Source: Oscillospiraceae bacterium (lineage in GTDB: Bacteria; Bacillota; Clostridia; Oscillospirales; Ruminococcaceae). From it: a DNA stretch of 64,000 nucleotides. This document shows, one piece after another, positions 33,379 to 43,872 of the stretch. The notes beneath the pieces were generated by a model that did no database searches, had not been told where the DNA came from, and was given only the letters and a program-made list of their open reading frames with translations. Numbering within the stretch: position 1 is the first letter of the stretch; each line of letters opens with the position of its first letter. A program made the position numbers and the translations under genes. The stretch lies in assembly GCA_019423755.1 (NCBI GenBank), contig JAHZAU010000006.1:35376-99375 (forward strand). The letters are read 5' to 3'.

Positions 33379-34781
33379 TGTGACCCTTCCTTTTCCTCGT
33401 TGTCCTCGACCCGAAGCAGCAGAAGCCGCCGGGTCTGGGAGGTGACCGCACCACGCTGGGCCGGTCCAAAACCCTCCACCCACAAAGGCCCTTCCTGGTC
33501 CGCCAAAATCGCCAGCCGCTGCCTTTTTTCCAGGGGAATCTTGCGGTCGATAAACAGCTTTTTCAGGCTTTTGGTGACGTTTTGTCCAGCAAAACGCACC
33601 CGGTCGCCGGTTTGGCGCTGGCGGACTACCGCAATTTCCTCTATTCTATCATAATCCACTGCGTTTTTTAAGCAGTCGCACGGATTTTTTTCAACTTTTT
33701 TATATTCTTCATAATTCCATAACCGAATTGTCATGGTTTTCCCGGGGAACAGCTCTTTCTTTCCCAAAAACAGCGGAACGCAGAACGCTTCCTGCAGGGA
33801 GTGCTCCTGTTCCAGCCAAATCTCCTCCCCGCTGGCCCGGGCCCGGAGCCCGGCCCCCATCTCCTGGGCGCCGCTCCCCTGTCGGCACAGCCGCAGCAGA
33901 TCCTCGATCTGCCGCCGCCCCACCGGCGCCCCGGCTTCCTCCAGCAGGCGGGAAAGCACCCGCCCCTGCAGCGCCGGGTCCAGCTCCAATAGACCCTTTC
34001 GGCAGAGCCTTCCGCCTTCCCGGGTCAGGGACGCCCTCGCCTCGCCGGCCAGCTTCTGCAAAAACGCCTCGTCCTGGGCGGCGCTGCGGCAAAACCGCTC
34101 CACCGCGTGCTCCAGGTCGGGGTTTTGGCGCTGCAGCGCAGGGACCACCTGGTGCCGTAGCCAGTTGCGGCTGTATTGGTCCTCCAGATTGGTGCTGTCG
34201 GTGACAAAGCGAAGCTCCCTGGCGCGGCAGTAGTCCTCCACCTCCTGGCGGGTGCAGCGGATCAGCGGCCGGATAAACGGCCCCCGCGCCGGGCGGATGC
34301 CCTCCATCCCGCGCAGCGCCGTCCCCCTTGCCAGCCGGAACAGCACCGTCTCCACCTGGTCGCTGAGGGTGTGTGCGGTGGCGACCTTCGCCCCCAAGCG
34401 GGCAGCCTCCTCCTCAAAAAAGGCGTACCGCCGCTCCCTGGCGTATAATTCGAGAGATTTTTTCTCCGCCTTGGCCCCGGCGGCGATCTCCTCCCGCCGC
34501 ACGGTGAGCGGTACCTGCCACCGGCGGCAAAGCTCCCGCACAAATTCCTCGTCCCGCAGGGCTTCCTCCCCCCGCAGGCCGTGGTTCAGGTGACAGGCGA
34601 AAAGTTCTTTTATCTGCCCTTCTTCCCGCAGGCGGCAGAGCAGATGAAGCAGAGCCACCGAATCCGCCCCGCCGGACACCGCCGCCACCACCCGGCTGCC
34701 GGGCGGGAGCAGCCCTTCCTCCCGGATGGTCTGCCGGGCAAGCGCTTCCAGCCGGTCCTGCGGCTGGCGGTTACGGCGCAT
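33375..34781 (-). CDS. tilS: tRNA(Ile)-lysidine synthase
   Basis: Modifies C34 of the CAU-anticodon tRNA-Ile to lysidine. The 468-aa N-type ATP pyrophosphatase has the PP-loop VVAAVSGGADSVALLHLL near residue 29, HLNHGLRGEEALRDEEFV near 60 and ATAHTLSDQVETVLFRLARG near 122, with the C-terminal tRNA-binding domain ending NVTKSLKKLFIDRKIPLEKR. ATG at 34781 overlaps the end of dnaB by 11 nt; a longer frame running back into dnaB is not a real extension. Confidence 0.93.
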   Translation of the reverse strand: MRRNRQPQDRLEALARQTIREEGLLPPGSRVVAAVSGGADSVALLHLLCRLREEGQIKELFACHLNHGLRGEEALRDEEFVRELCRRWQVPLTVRREEIAAGAKAEKKSLELYARERRYAFFEEEAARLGAKVATAHTLSDQVETVLFRLARGTALRGMEGIRPARGPFIRPLIRCTRQEVEDYCRARELRFVTDSTNLEDQYSRNWLRHQVVPALQRQNPDLEHAVERFCRSAAQDEAFLQKLAGEARASLTREGGRLCRKGLLELDPALQGRVLSRLLEEAGAPVGRRQIEDLLRLCRQGSGAQEMGAGLRARASGEEIWLEQEHSLQEAFCVPLFLGKKELFPGKTMTIRLWNYEEYKKVEKNPCDCLKNAVDYDRIEEIAVVRQRQTGDRVRFAGQNVTKSLKKLFIDRKIPLEKRQRLAILADQEGPLWVEGFGPAQRGAVTSQTRRLLLLRVEDNEEKEGSQ

Positions 34782-36126
34782 CACGGAACAGCTCCCGGCT
34801 GACAAAGCGGGTGTACTGGCCGTCCCAGGCCAGCTTGACCGTGTCGGTGGCGCCGTGACGGTTTTTGGCCACGATGCACTCGGCCACGCCCTTATCCTCC
34901 GAGTCGGGATTATAATATTCATCGCGGTACAGGAACAGTACCAGGTCGGCGTCCTGCTCGATGGAACCGGATTCACGCAGGTCCGAAAGGATGGGCCGGT
35001 GGTCGCCGGTGCGCTTATCCGGTCCACGGGACAGCTGGGACAGGGTGATAATGGGCACGTCCAGCTCCTTGGCCATGATCTTGAGCCCTCGGGTGATCTC
35101 CGAGACCTCCTGGACGCGGTTGTCGATGCGGCGCCCAGAGGACATAAGCTGCAGGTAGTCGATGATCACCAGGCCCAGGTTGGGCAGGCGGCGCAGCTTT
35201 GCCTTGATCTCCGGGATGGTGATGCCGGCGGTGTCGTCGATATACAGCGGCATCTTGGCGATGGACTGGGCCGAAACAGCCAGCTTGGTCCAATCGTCCA
35301 CCGAAAGGTTGCCGGTGCGCAGCAGGGAGCTTTGGATGAGCGCGTCGGAGGAAAGCAGACGGCTCACCAGCTGCTCGCGGCTCATTTCCAGGGAGAAGAC
35401 CGCCACCGCAAAGCCCTGCTTGGCCACATTGGCCGCCAGGTTCATGGCAAAGGAGGTCTTACCCATGGCAGGACGGGCCGCCAGCAAAATCAGGTCGGAG
35501 CGGTTGAGGCCGGTGGTCAGATGGTCCAGCGCCGAAAAGCCGCTGGGGATACCGGCAAACTGGTTTTTCTCCTCGCCGGACAGCCGCTGCAGCTTGTCGT
35601 ACAGCTCGAAGATGGCCTTGTCCACCCGCACCAGACCGGAGGCGTCCCGGCCCTGGCGCATCTGGTAGAGCTTCTGCTCCGCCAGCTCCATGATGCCGCG
35701 GGCGTCCATCTCGCTTTTGGTGGAATCCTCGATGACCTCCTTGGCCAGGCCGATCATCGACCGCAGGTAATACTTCTCCTGCACCACCTTGGCGTAGGAG
35801 GTGACGTTGGCGGTAGAGGGCACCACCTGGGCCAGCTGGGTCAGGTAGACCCGGGCATCGCCGTCACTGGCAAAGACACCCTCCGCCTTCACCCGTTCCA
35901 ACACGGTGATGACGTCGATGGGCTGGGCGGCGGTGAACATGCCCAGCATGATGGAAAAGATCTGTTGGTGCTGCTTGCGGTAGAAGCTGTCCGGCCCGAC
36001 ATACTCCAGCACCGCGTTGAGGCAGTCGGGGTCCAGCAGCACCGCCCCCAGCACCGACTGCTCCGCGTCCATGCTGAAGGGCAGGTTTTCCAGCTCCAGA
36101 CCGTCGGTCAATGCCTGCTCTGCCAT
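34771..36126 (-). CDS. dnaB: Replicative DNA helicase
   Basis: A 451-aa hexameric helicase that unwinds DNA at the fork. The N-terminal primase-interaction domain (DAEQSVLGAVLLDPDCL near residue 20) is followed by the RecA-like domain with Walker A ARPAMGKTSFAMNLA near 214, Walker B GLVIIDYLQLM near 320 and the arginine-finger region DLRESGSIEQDADLVLFLYR near 375. No intein is present. In many Firmicutes rplI and gdpP lie directly upstream, as here. Confidence 0.96.
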   Translation of the reverse strand: MAEQALTDGLELENLPFSMDAEQSVLGAVLLDPDCLNAVLEYVGPDSFYRKQHQQIFSIMLGMFTAAQPIDVITVLERVKAEGVFASDGDARVYLTQLAQVVPSTANVTSYAKVVQEKYYLRSMIGLAKEVIEDSTKSEMDARGIMELAEQKLYQMRQGRDASGLVRVDKAIFELYDKLQRLSGEEKNQFAGIPSGFSALDHLTTGLNRSDLILLAARPAMGKTSFAMNLAANVAKQGFAVAVFSLEMSREQLVSRLLSSDALIQSSLLRTGNLSVDDWTKLAVSAQSIAKMPLYIDDTAGITIPEIKAKLRRLPNLGLVIIDYLQLMSSGRRIDNRVQEVSEITRGLKIMAKELDVPIITLSQLSRGPDKRTGDHRPILSDLRESGSIEQDADLVLFLYRDEYYNPDSEDKGVAECIVAKNRHGATDTVKLAWDGQYTRFVSRELFRDAP

Positions 36127-36179
36127 GGCTGCTCGCTCCTTTCTTATACAAAACGTAAAATTTCCCTAAAATCAACACA

Positions 36180-36211
36180 AAGTCATGCACAGCCTGGGGC
36201 GTGCATGACTT
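36180..36211 (-). terminator. Hairpin between rplI and dnaB (terminator-like)
   Basis: A perfect 11-bp stem (36180-36190 with 36201-36211, 10-nt loop) lies between the rplI stop and dnaB. The following minus-strand tract is T-rich but interrupted, so it may be a partial terminator that lowers dnaB expression relative to rplI. A possible TATAAG -10 for dnaB lies further downstream. Confidence 0.62.
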
Positions 36212-36236
36212 GTGCGCTTCCCTGCCTGGGCAGGGA

Positions 36237-36677
36237 TTATTCTCCTACGTTGACGAAGATCTTGGCGGAGATGCCGGTATACAGCTTCACCTCGGCCGGG
36301 TAGGTTCCGAAGGCCTTGATGTCTTCCACGGTGATCTTCTTTTTGTCCACCTTTTTGCCGTACTGCTTCTCCAGCGCTTCGGCGATCTCCTTGACGGTCA
36401 CCGAGCCGAAGAGCTTGCCGCCCACGCCGGATTTGGCGGTGAGCTTCACGGTCTTGCCTTCCAGCTCAGCGGCGGTAGCCATAGCGGCTTCCTTCTCCAC
36501 CTGGATGCGGTGCTGGGCTGCGGCTTCCTTGGAGCGCAGCTCGCCCATTGCCTGGTTGGTGGCTTCCTTGGCCAGGTTTTTGGGGAACAGGAAGTTGCGG
36601 GCGTATCCGTCGGATACGTTGACCAGTTCGCCCTTCTTTCCGGTTCCTTTTACATCCTGAATGAGAATTACTTTCAT
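36237..36677 (-). CDS. rplI: 50S ribosomal protein L9
   Basis: A 146-aa 23S rRNA-binding protein. The N-terminal domain [20 protein letters not shown] with [13 protein letters not shown] is diagnostic, and a long charged connecting helix (about residues 43-75) joins the C-terminal domain with [14 protein letters not shown]. It follows gdpP by 33 bp, giving the conserved gdpP-rplI-dnaB order. Confidence 0.97.
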   Translation of the reverse strand: MKVILIQDVKGTGKKGELVNVSDGYARNFLFPKNLAKEATNQAMGELRSKEAAAQHRIQVEKEAAMATAAELEGKTVKLTAKSGVGGKLFGSVTVKEIAEALEKQYGKKVDKKKITVEDIKAFGTYPAEVKLYTGISAKIFVNVGE

Positions 36678-36710
36678 CTTTATCCGTCCTTTCTCGGGGA
36701 AGGCCGCGGC

Positions 36711-38687
36711 CTACCCCTTTTGCTCCTGTTCCATGTAATATTCATCCACTGCCTTCAGCAGCATATCCCGGGCGGTATCCAGCGAGATGTCCCGCAGCTG
36801 CGCCCCGGCCATGGTCAGATGTCCGCCGCCGCCCAGTTTTTCCATGATCACCTGGACGTTAAGCTTGCCCATACTGCGGGCCGAGCAGGATACGACGTTT
36901 TCCGACTCATAATACAGCACAAAGGAAGCGTGAACGTGCTCGATGCCCAGCAGGTCGTCGGCGGCCTGGGCGGACACCACCTTGATGTCCGGCATGGTCT
37001 CCTCCACCAGGGAGACAGCGCAATGGCGGTAGACCTCTGCCGAGGAGACCACCTTGCACTTTTTCTGGTAAGAGGTCATGCTGGAGGAGAAGAGGCTCTT
37101 GACCTCCACCGTGTCCGCTCCCATGCGGCGCAGGTAAGCTGCCGCCTCAAAGGTGCGCACACCGGTACGAAGCACGAAGTTTTTGGTATCCAGCATCATG
37201 CCGGCCAGCAGCGATTCCGCCACCACCCGGGTGGGCTTGTATTTCTCCCCGAAATACTGGATCAGCTCGGCCACCATCTCCGAAGCCGACGAAGCGTAAG
37301 GCTCGTGGTGGAAGATGACGGCGTTGTCTATGTAGTCCACCATCTTGCGGTGATGGTCGATGACCACCACGTTCCGGCAGCGCTTGTACACCTCCGGCGA
37401 CTCCACAAAATGGGGGGTGTGGACATCCACGATGATGAGCAGGGTGTGGTCGTCGATGCGCTCCAGCGCGTCCTGCGGCTCCACAAAGGCGTCGCCCATC
37501 TTGTTTTCCAGCAGGCGGTCCCGCAGGGGGCCCACCATGTTGGCCTTGCTGTTGAGGACGATGCGGGCGTCCTTCTCCATACTGACGATGGGGTGATAGA
37601 GGCCCACCGCCGCACCCAGGCAGTCCAAATCGGCAAAGCGGTGACCCATAATGAGCACGTTGCTGCTGGACTGGATGAGCTCGGTAAGCGCCGCCGCCAC
37701 GATACGGGTCTTGACCTTGGTGCGCTTCTCAATGCCCTTGGAGACGCCGCCGTAAAACTCGTAGCCGTTTTTGTTCTTGACGGCAGCCTGGTCGCCGCCG
37801 CGTCCCAGCGCCATATCCAGCGCCTGGTTGGCGAACTTCTCCGCCTGGGCCAGGTTCTGGGCGTCCCGTCCCACGCCGATGGAAAGGGTGGCGGGCATCT
37901 TGTCGTTGGCGTTGATCTTACGCACCGTATCCAGAATGGGGAAGCGGTTCTCCACGATAGCGCGGATGTACCGCTCCTCAAAGGCCACGAAGAACTTGTC
38001 CTTTTCCAGCTTTTTGATGACGCCGTCGTAGTTTTCCACAAAGGTCTCGATGGCGTACTCGATCTCGCCCATGATCTGGCTGCGCTCGTTTTCCCGGGCG
38101 TTCTGCAGCAGCTCCTCGTAGTTGTCGATCATGATCATCGCCGCCACCGGGCGGGAGGCGAAATACTCCTTGGCGATGCGCTTGAGCTTGTCGTCGTCGA
38201 AGAAGTAGACGATGTACATGGGCTCCTCTTCGCTGCCGGCCGGGCTGGGGAAGGCGGAAAACTGTTTTCCCTCAAATTCCACCCCGATGCCCTGGGGCGG
38301 GCAGGCGCCGGTGACATTCAGGTCCGGGAAGACGGCGTTGACATGGATGCCGAAGTAATCCTTCCCAGCAAATACCCGGTCCTGCATGGCCGGGTTGTAC
38401 CAGAGGATCACCCCGGCCTTTCGCACCACCATCAACGGCACCGGCACGTTTTTGAGCGCGTCGCTGCGGTAGTCGGACATATTTTTGGTCATGTACTGGT
38501 AAAAACGGTTGATGCTCTTGTTGGCCAGAACGATCTGGACCAGAGCCACCGCGGACACCGCCACCAGCACCAGCGCGCCCACAAACAAGGGCACGCTGTG
38601 GTAATACGCCGCCAAAAACAGCGTAATGCCATCGGCCAGCAGCAGAGCTGCGATCAACGGTTTATACAGCACAAGTCGCTTATTCAA
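36711..38687 (-). CDS. gdpP: Cyclic-di-AMP phosphodiesterase GdpP
   Basis: Hydrolyses c-di-AMP. The 658-aa protein has two N-terminal transmembrane helices (about residues 10-50), a PAS-like domain (80-165), a degenerate GGDEF domain (about 175-300) and a DHH/DHHA1 phosphoesterase. Metal ligands are visible in GHRFADLDCLGAAVGLY near 348, LLIIVDVHTPHF near 420 and VVVIDHHRKMVDY near 442, and the DHHA1 motif is GGGGHLTMAGAQL near 620. The start is TTG at 38687 with AAGGAGG 8 nt upstream. A hairpin-plus-T-run lies directly before that ribosome site. Confidence 0.95.
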   Translation of the reverse strand: MNKRLVLYKPLIAALLLADGITLFLAAYYHSVPLFVGALVLVAVSAVALVQIVLANKSINRFYQYMTKNMSDYRSDALKNVPVPLMVVRKAGVILWYNPAMQDRVFAGKDYFGIHVNAVFPDLNVTGACPPQGIGVEFEGKQFSAFPSPAGSEEEPMYIVYFFDDDKLKRIAKEYFASRPVAAMIMIDNYEELLQNARENERSQIMGEIEYAIETFVENYDGVIKKLEKDKFFVAFEERYIRAIVENRFPILDTVRKINANDKMPATLSIGVGRDAQNLAQAEKFANQALDMALGRGGDQAAVKNKNGYEFYGGVSKGIEKRTKVKTRIVAAALTELIQSSSNVLIMGHRFADLDCLGAAVGLYHPIVSMEKDARIVLNSKANMVGPLRDRLLENKMGDAFVEPQDALERIDDHTLLIIVDVHTPHFVESPEVYKRCRNVVVIDHHRKMVDYIDNAVIFHHEPYASSASEMVAELIQYFGEKYKPTRVVAESLLAGMMLDTKNFVLRTGVRTFEAAAYLRRMGADTVEVKSLFSSSMTSYQKKCKVVSSAEVYRHCAVSLVEETMPDIKVVSAQAADDLLGIEHVHASFVLYYESENVVSCSARSMGKLNVQVIMEKLGGGGHLTMAGAQLRDISLDTARDMLLKAVDEYYMEQEQKG

Positions 38688-38701
38688 ACCTGTCCCTCCT
38701 T

Positions 38702-38726
38702 AAAAACCTGTGCCGCCCGGCACAGG
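38702..38726 (-). terminator. Terminator hairpin directly before the gdpP ribosome site
   Basis: A perfect 8-bp stem (38707-38714 with 38719-38726, 4-nt loop) is followed on the minus strand by five T, and the AAGGAGG of gdpP starts immediately after. A second small hairpin sits on the RNase J stop (38780-38796). Together they separate the RNase J transcript from gdpP, or modulate read-through into it. Confidence 0.68.
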
Positions 38727-38792
38727 CGCGGTCCCCGCCGGGTCATCCCCCGGCCCGGGACCTTTGCCGCTCCCCGGCCGCCTTTTGGCGGC

Positions 38793-40727
<1,935 letters not shown>

Positions 40728-41189
40728 AAAACATTACCTCCTGTTGTCTGTTTTACCAGTCCTTGGAGGCTGCCGCGCAGGGGTCACAAACCCTGGACGG
40801 CAGGGTACAGTACGGCAAGATACAGTTGTTCCGTTGCGTTGTGGATGCTTCCGCTGCCGTGTTCCCCGCAGCCGCAGGGGAAGAGGCTCAAACATCCTTT
40901 GGTAAAAAGCGGCGCTTCCCAAAAAAGTCTTCGCTGTTGGGGTCGGGCGCCGCCCGATCTACTGTGCCTTCTCAAAGACTGACTGCGCCGGCCGGTGCCA
41001 AACGATGGGGGCACCGCGGCCGAGAGCAGGTTATGGTTTATAAAAATCACCTTCGCCGGCGGCAGGCTGCCGCAGAGGCGAAAGACCGTATCCAAAAATC
41101 GTCGAGGCTGCTTCCGGCCCCCGGATCGACAGCCAAAACTTGCTGCCCAAAAACGGGTCATATACACTTGGGGGCGGATAAGCCTATTC
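40728..41189 (-). promoter_or_regulatory. Long structured 5' leader of the RNase J mRNA
   Basis: No credible gene lies in this stretch: open frames on both strands lack ribosome sites and family features. From the promoter at 41196-41224 a leader of about 460 nt is predicted. It contains several hairpins, including 40771-40805 (CTGCCG/CGGCAG outer and AGGG/CCCT inner stem), 40863-40881 and the terminator-like 40904-40953. I recognise no known riboswitch class. Confidence 0.5.
40904..40953 (-). terminator. Putative attenuator in the RNase J leader
   Basis: On the minus strand GCGGCGC (40947-40953) pairs with GCGCCGC (40909-40915), with an inner CCCAA/TTGGG stem, and is followed by TTTTT (40904-40908). 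The left arm also belongs to a competing local hairpin, CGGGC-GGC-GCCCG at 40944-40956, so two exclusive folds are possible. Confidence 0.45.
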
Positions 41190-41195
41190 TATTAA

Positions 41196-41224
41196 ATAAT
41201 ACCGTTTCCTTTTCCCCCTGTCAA
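41196..41224 (-). promoter_or_regulatory. Promoter of RNase J
   Basis: Perfect TTGACA (41219-41224) and TATTAT (41196-41201) with 17-bp spacing on the minus strand. It is the only strong promoter in the 777-bp gap before rnj. Confidence 0.75.
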
Positions 41225-41403
41225 GGGCGGGGGGTGGTAAGCGATTGTAAACTTTGTGCCAGAAGGCCTCCCCTTTCCTGTGGAAAATGCCCGCATTGTC
41301 CCGCTTTTTCCCGCTATCCAAGCGGCCTTTTGCTTTATAGTATGGGGGAGCCGCGGACAAATATGCGCCCCGGCGCGGCGGCTGTTTTTTTCTTGCCGCC
41401 GCC

Positions 41404-41432
41404 TTGCCCCTCCCCGCCGGATACGGTATAAT
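41404..41432 (+). promoter_or_regulatory. Promoter of rnhA
   Basis: TTGCCC (41404-41409) and perfect TATAAT (41427-41432) with 17-bp spacing, about 70 bp before the rnhA start. The stretch from the RNase J promoter to this box shows nothing else. Confidence 0.68.
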
Positions 41433-41504
41433 TTAGAAAGTCATCCTCCCCGGCAGTATATCCGCCGCCAGGGAGCCCAAAATCTGCAAAGAAAGGGCGA
41501 TTGC

Positions 41505-41945
41505 ATGAAAAAACACGTGGAGATCTTTACCGACGGCGCCTGCTCCGGCAACCCGGGCCCCGGCGGCTGGGGCGCGGTCCTGCGCTACCAGGGCCGGGAA
41601 AAGGAGCTTTCCGGCGGGGAAGCGTCCACCACCAACAACCGGATGGAGCTTTCCGCCGTCATCGCCGCCCTGGAGGCCCTCAAGGAGCCCTGCCAGGTGA
41701 CCCTGACCTCCGACTCCAAGTACGTCATCGACGCCATCGAAAAAGGCTGGGCCCGCAAGTGGCGCGCCAACGGCTGGATGCGCAATAAAAAGGACCCTGC
41801 CCTCAACCCCGACCTGTGGGGCCGCCTGCTGGACCTGCTGGACCAGCATGAGGTGACCTTCGTCTGGGTCAAGGGCCACGCCGGACACCCGGAAAACGAG
41901 CGCTGCGACGCGCTGGCCGTAGCTCAGTCGGCCAAATTCCGGTAG
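41505..41945 (+). CDS. rnhA: Ribonuclease HI
   Basis: Cleaves the RNA strand of RNA-DNA hybrids. The 146-aa protein starts [20 protein letters not shown] (first catalytic Asp), then [18 protein letters not shown] (Glu), [12 protein letters not shown] (Asp), and [15 protein letters not shown] (His and final Asp). All four carboxylates of the type 1 enzyme are present. ATG at 41505 follows AAAGGG and lies about 70 bp after a good promoter; the longer upstream frame is not supported. A small inverted repeat (41971-41987) follows, without a T run. Confidence 0.96.
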   Translation: MKKHVEIFTDGACSGNPGPGGWGAVLRYQGREKELSGGEASTTNNRMELSAVIAALEALKEPCQVTLTSDSKYVIDAIEKGWARKWRANGWMRNKKDPALNPDLWGRLLDLLDQHEVTFVWVKGHAGHPENERCDALAVAQSAKFR

Positions 41946-42015
41946 TCTTACCCCAGTAACCGGCGGTTTGCGGCAAAAAATTTGCCGAAATCTGCCGCGG
42001 TGTATGCTTTGGGGG

Positions 42016-42044
42016 TTGAAAAATATACCCACATAGTATACAAT
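42016..42044 (+). promoter_or_regulatory. Promoter of nifS-nifU-mnmA
   Basis: TTGAAA (42016-42021) and TACAAT (42039-42044) with 17-bp spacing. Almost the whole spacer is occupied by a palindrome that overlaps the -10 box. Confidence 0.8.
42024..42040. promoter_or_regulatory. Palindromic operator in the nifS promoter (Rrf2-like)
   Basis: TATACCCACATAGTATA has perfect 5-bp arms (TATAC/GTATA) around a 7-bp centre and lies between the -35 and -10 boxes. Length, half-site and placement match the site in the flavodiiron promoter at 46285. Rrf2-family Fe-S or cysteine regulators (IscR, CymR) bind A/T-rich sites with ATACC-type halves; the identity of the regulator here is an inference, and no such gene is in the window. 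Confidence 0.6.
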
Positions 42045-42117
42045 AATCCTGTAAGACCGGCTGCCTTTCCAGCAGTCTCAGGTTTCAATCTACCTTCTTA
42101 AGGAAAGGAAACACATT

Positions 42118-43305
42118 ATGGACAGATTCGTTTATGCCGACAACGCGGCAACCACTCCCATCTCCCAACCGGTTTTGGAAGCTATGCTTCCCTATCTCAA
42201 AGAAAACTACGGCAACGCCTCCAGCCTGTACCGCTTCGGCGTGCAGTCCCGGCGGGCTGTGGAAAACGCCCGGGCCCAGGTAGCCCAGGCCATCAACGCC
42301 GAGCCCATGGAGATCCTCTTCACCGGCTGCGGCTCCGAGTCGGACAACTGGCTCAAAAGCATCATGCACACCTACGCCCAGCGCGGCAAACGCCACATGA
42401 TCACCACCGTCATCGAGCACCACGCCCTGCTGCACACCGCCGCCCGGCTGGAAAAGGAAGGCTTCGAGGTCACCTACCTGCCAGTGGACGAATACGGTCA
42501 GGTCAGCGCCGAAGCGGTCCGCCAGGCCATCCGCCCGGACACCGCCCTGGTCTCGGTGATGTTTGCCAACAACGAGATCGGCACCCTGCAGCCCATCCCC
42601 GAGATCGGCGCCATCTGCCGGGAAGCCGGCGTCCTCTTCCACACCGACGCCGTCCAGGCGGTGGGCCATGTGCCGGTGGACGTCAAAGCCATGAAGATCG
42701 ACATGCTCTCCCTTTCGGCCCACAAGTTCCACGGCCCCAAGGGCGTCGGCGCCTTCTACTGCCGCAAGGGCATTATTTTGGATAACCTCATCGACGGCGG
42801 CGGCCAGGAACGCGGCAAGCGCGGCGGCACCGAAAACGTTGCCGGTATCGTCGGCCTGGGCGCAGCCATCGAGCTGGCCTGCCGGGAGATGGAGGAAAAC
42901 ACCCGCCGCATCTCCGCCCTGCGCGACCGCCTGGAAACCGGCCTGCTGGAAGCTCTTCCCGCCTGCCGCCGCAACGGCCACCCCACCCAGCGCCTGCCCG
43001 GCACCACCAACATCTCCTTCCGCGGCGTCGAGGGCGAAGCCCTGCTGCTCCGCATGGATTTAGCCGGCATCTGCGCCTCCACCGGTTCTGCCTGCGCCTC
43101 CGGCGATCTGGACCCCAGCCACGTGCTGCTGGCCATCGGTCTACCCCACGAGGTCGCTCACGGCTCGGTGCGCTTCTCCCTCTCAGACCAGAACACCGAC
43201 GAGGACGTGGACCACATCCTGGAGGAGATGCCCAAGATCGTCAACACCCTGCGCCAGATGTCTCCCCTGTGGGAAGAAATGTGCCGCCGCGGCGAGGACA
43301 AGTAG
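42118..43305 (+). CDS. nifS: Cysteine desulfurase (NifS/IscS-like)
   Basis: PLP enzyme delivering sulfur from cysteine for Fe-S clusters and tRNA thiolation. The 395-aa protein starts [20 protein letters not shown] and shows [13 protein letters not shown] near residue 99, the PLP lysine in [17 protein letters not shown] near 204 and the persulfide cysteine in [15 protein letters not shown] near 325. The mobile loop is short and insert-free, compatible with a partner scaffold. AAGGAAAGGAAA precedes the ATG. nifU and mnmA follow in the same direction. Confidence 0.95.
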   Translation: MDRFVYADNAATTPISQPVLEAMLPYLKENYGNASSLYRFGVQSRRAVENARAQVAQAINAEPMEILFTGCGSESDNWLKSIMHTYAQRGKRHMITTVIEHHALLHTAARLEKEGFEVTYLPVDEYGQVSAEAVRQAIRPDTALVSVMFANNEIGTLQPIPEIGAICREAGVLFHTDAVQAVGHVPVDVKAMKIDMLSLSAHKFHGPKGVGAFYCRKGIILDNLIDGGGQERGKRGGTENVAGIVGLGAAIELACREMEENTRRISALRDRLETGLLEALPACRRNGHPTQRLPGTTNISFRGVEGEALLLRMDLAGICASTGSACASGDLDPSHVLLAIGLPHEVAHGSVRFSLSDQNTDEDVDHILEEMPKIVNTLRQMSPLWEEMCRRGEDK

Positions 43306-43443
43306 TCCCCTCCCCTTATCATAAATTTTGAAGATTTCGCCGGTCCTGCCCCGTTTTACCGGCAAAGGACGGCTTATATAGGATATTGCCCCCCAGCGGG
43401 CGCCCGGCGGTCCGCCGCCGCAATAGAAAGGAAGCAAACAATT

Positions 43444-43872
43444 ATGATGTATTCGGATAAAGTATGGGATCACTTCACCAACCCCCGCAACGTCGGGGAA
43501 CTGCCGGACGCCAACGGCGTCGGCGAGATCGGCAACGCCAAATGCGGCGACATTATGAAGATGTACCTGAAGATTGAAAACGGCACCATCGTCGACGCCC
43601 GCTTCAAGACCTTCGGCTGCGGCGCTGCCATCGCCACTAGCTCTATGGCCACCGAGATGGTCAAGGGCAAACCCATCGAGGAAGCCCTCAAGCTGACCAA
43701 CAAAGCCGTTGTGGAGGCCCTGGACGGCCTGCCGCCGGTGAAGGTCCACTGCTCGGTGCTGGCTGAACAGGCCATCAAAGCCGCTCTGGCGGACTACTAC
43801 CGCCGCCAGGGCATCGACCCCACCCCCATCGTGGGAGAAATCGGTGAATGCGATGCCTGCCACACCCACTAA
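43444..43872 (+). CDS. nifU: Fe-S cluster assembly scaffold, NifU/IscU N-terminal type
   Basis: A 142-aa scaffold on which Fe-S clusters are built. The three cluster cysteines are visible in GNAKCGDIMKMYL near residue 36, KTFGCGAAIATSS near 61 and VKVHCSVLAEQAI near 104; the first motif contains the conserved Asp (CGD). No C-terminal NifU thioredoxin-like domain is present, so it is the short IscU-like form. The 138-bp gap after nifS contains hairpins (such as GCCGGT/ACCGGC at 43354-43376) but no terminator run. Confidence 0.94.
   Translation: MMYSDKVWDHFTNPRNVGELPDANGVGEIGNAKCGDIMKMYLKIENGTIVDARFKTFGCGAAIATSSMATEMVKGKPIEEALKLTNKAVVEALDGLPPVKVHCSVLAEQAIKAALADYYRRQGIDPTPIVGEIGECDACHTH

Noticed and set aside
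38688..38792. c-di-AMP (ydaO/yuaA) riboswitch before gdpP
   Set aside because: The gap is only 105 bp and contains only simple hairpins, too short for that riboswitch.
40763..41431. 222-codon rightward frame in the RNase J leader region
   Set aside because: No ribosome site, no recognisable domain, and it runs against the leftward promoter and hairpins.
40728..41504. Stable RNA (RNase P RNA, tmRNA, 6S or SRP RNA) in the largest gene-free gap
   Set aside because: I could not find the conserved core sequences of these RNAs on either strand; a structured mRNA leader explains the promoter position better.
43306..43443. Separate transcription unit for nifU
   Set aside because: The gap has hairpins but neither a T-run nor a convincing promoter; an operon with nifS is simpler.
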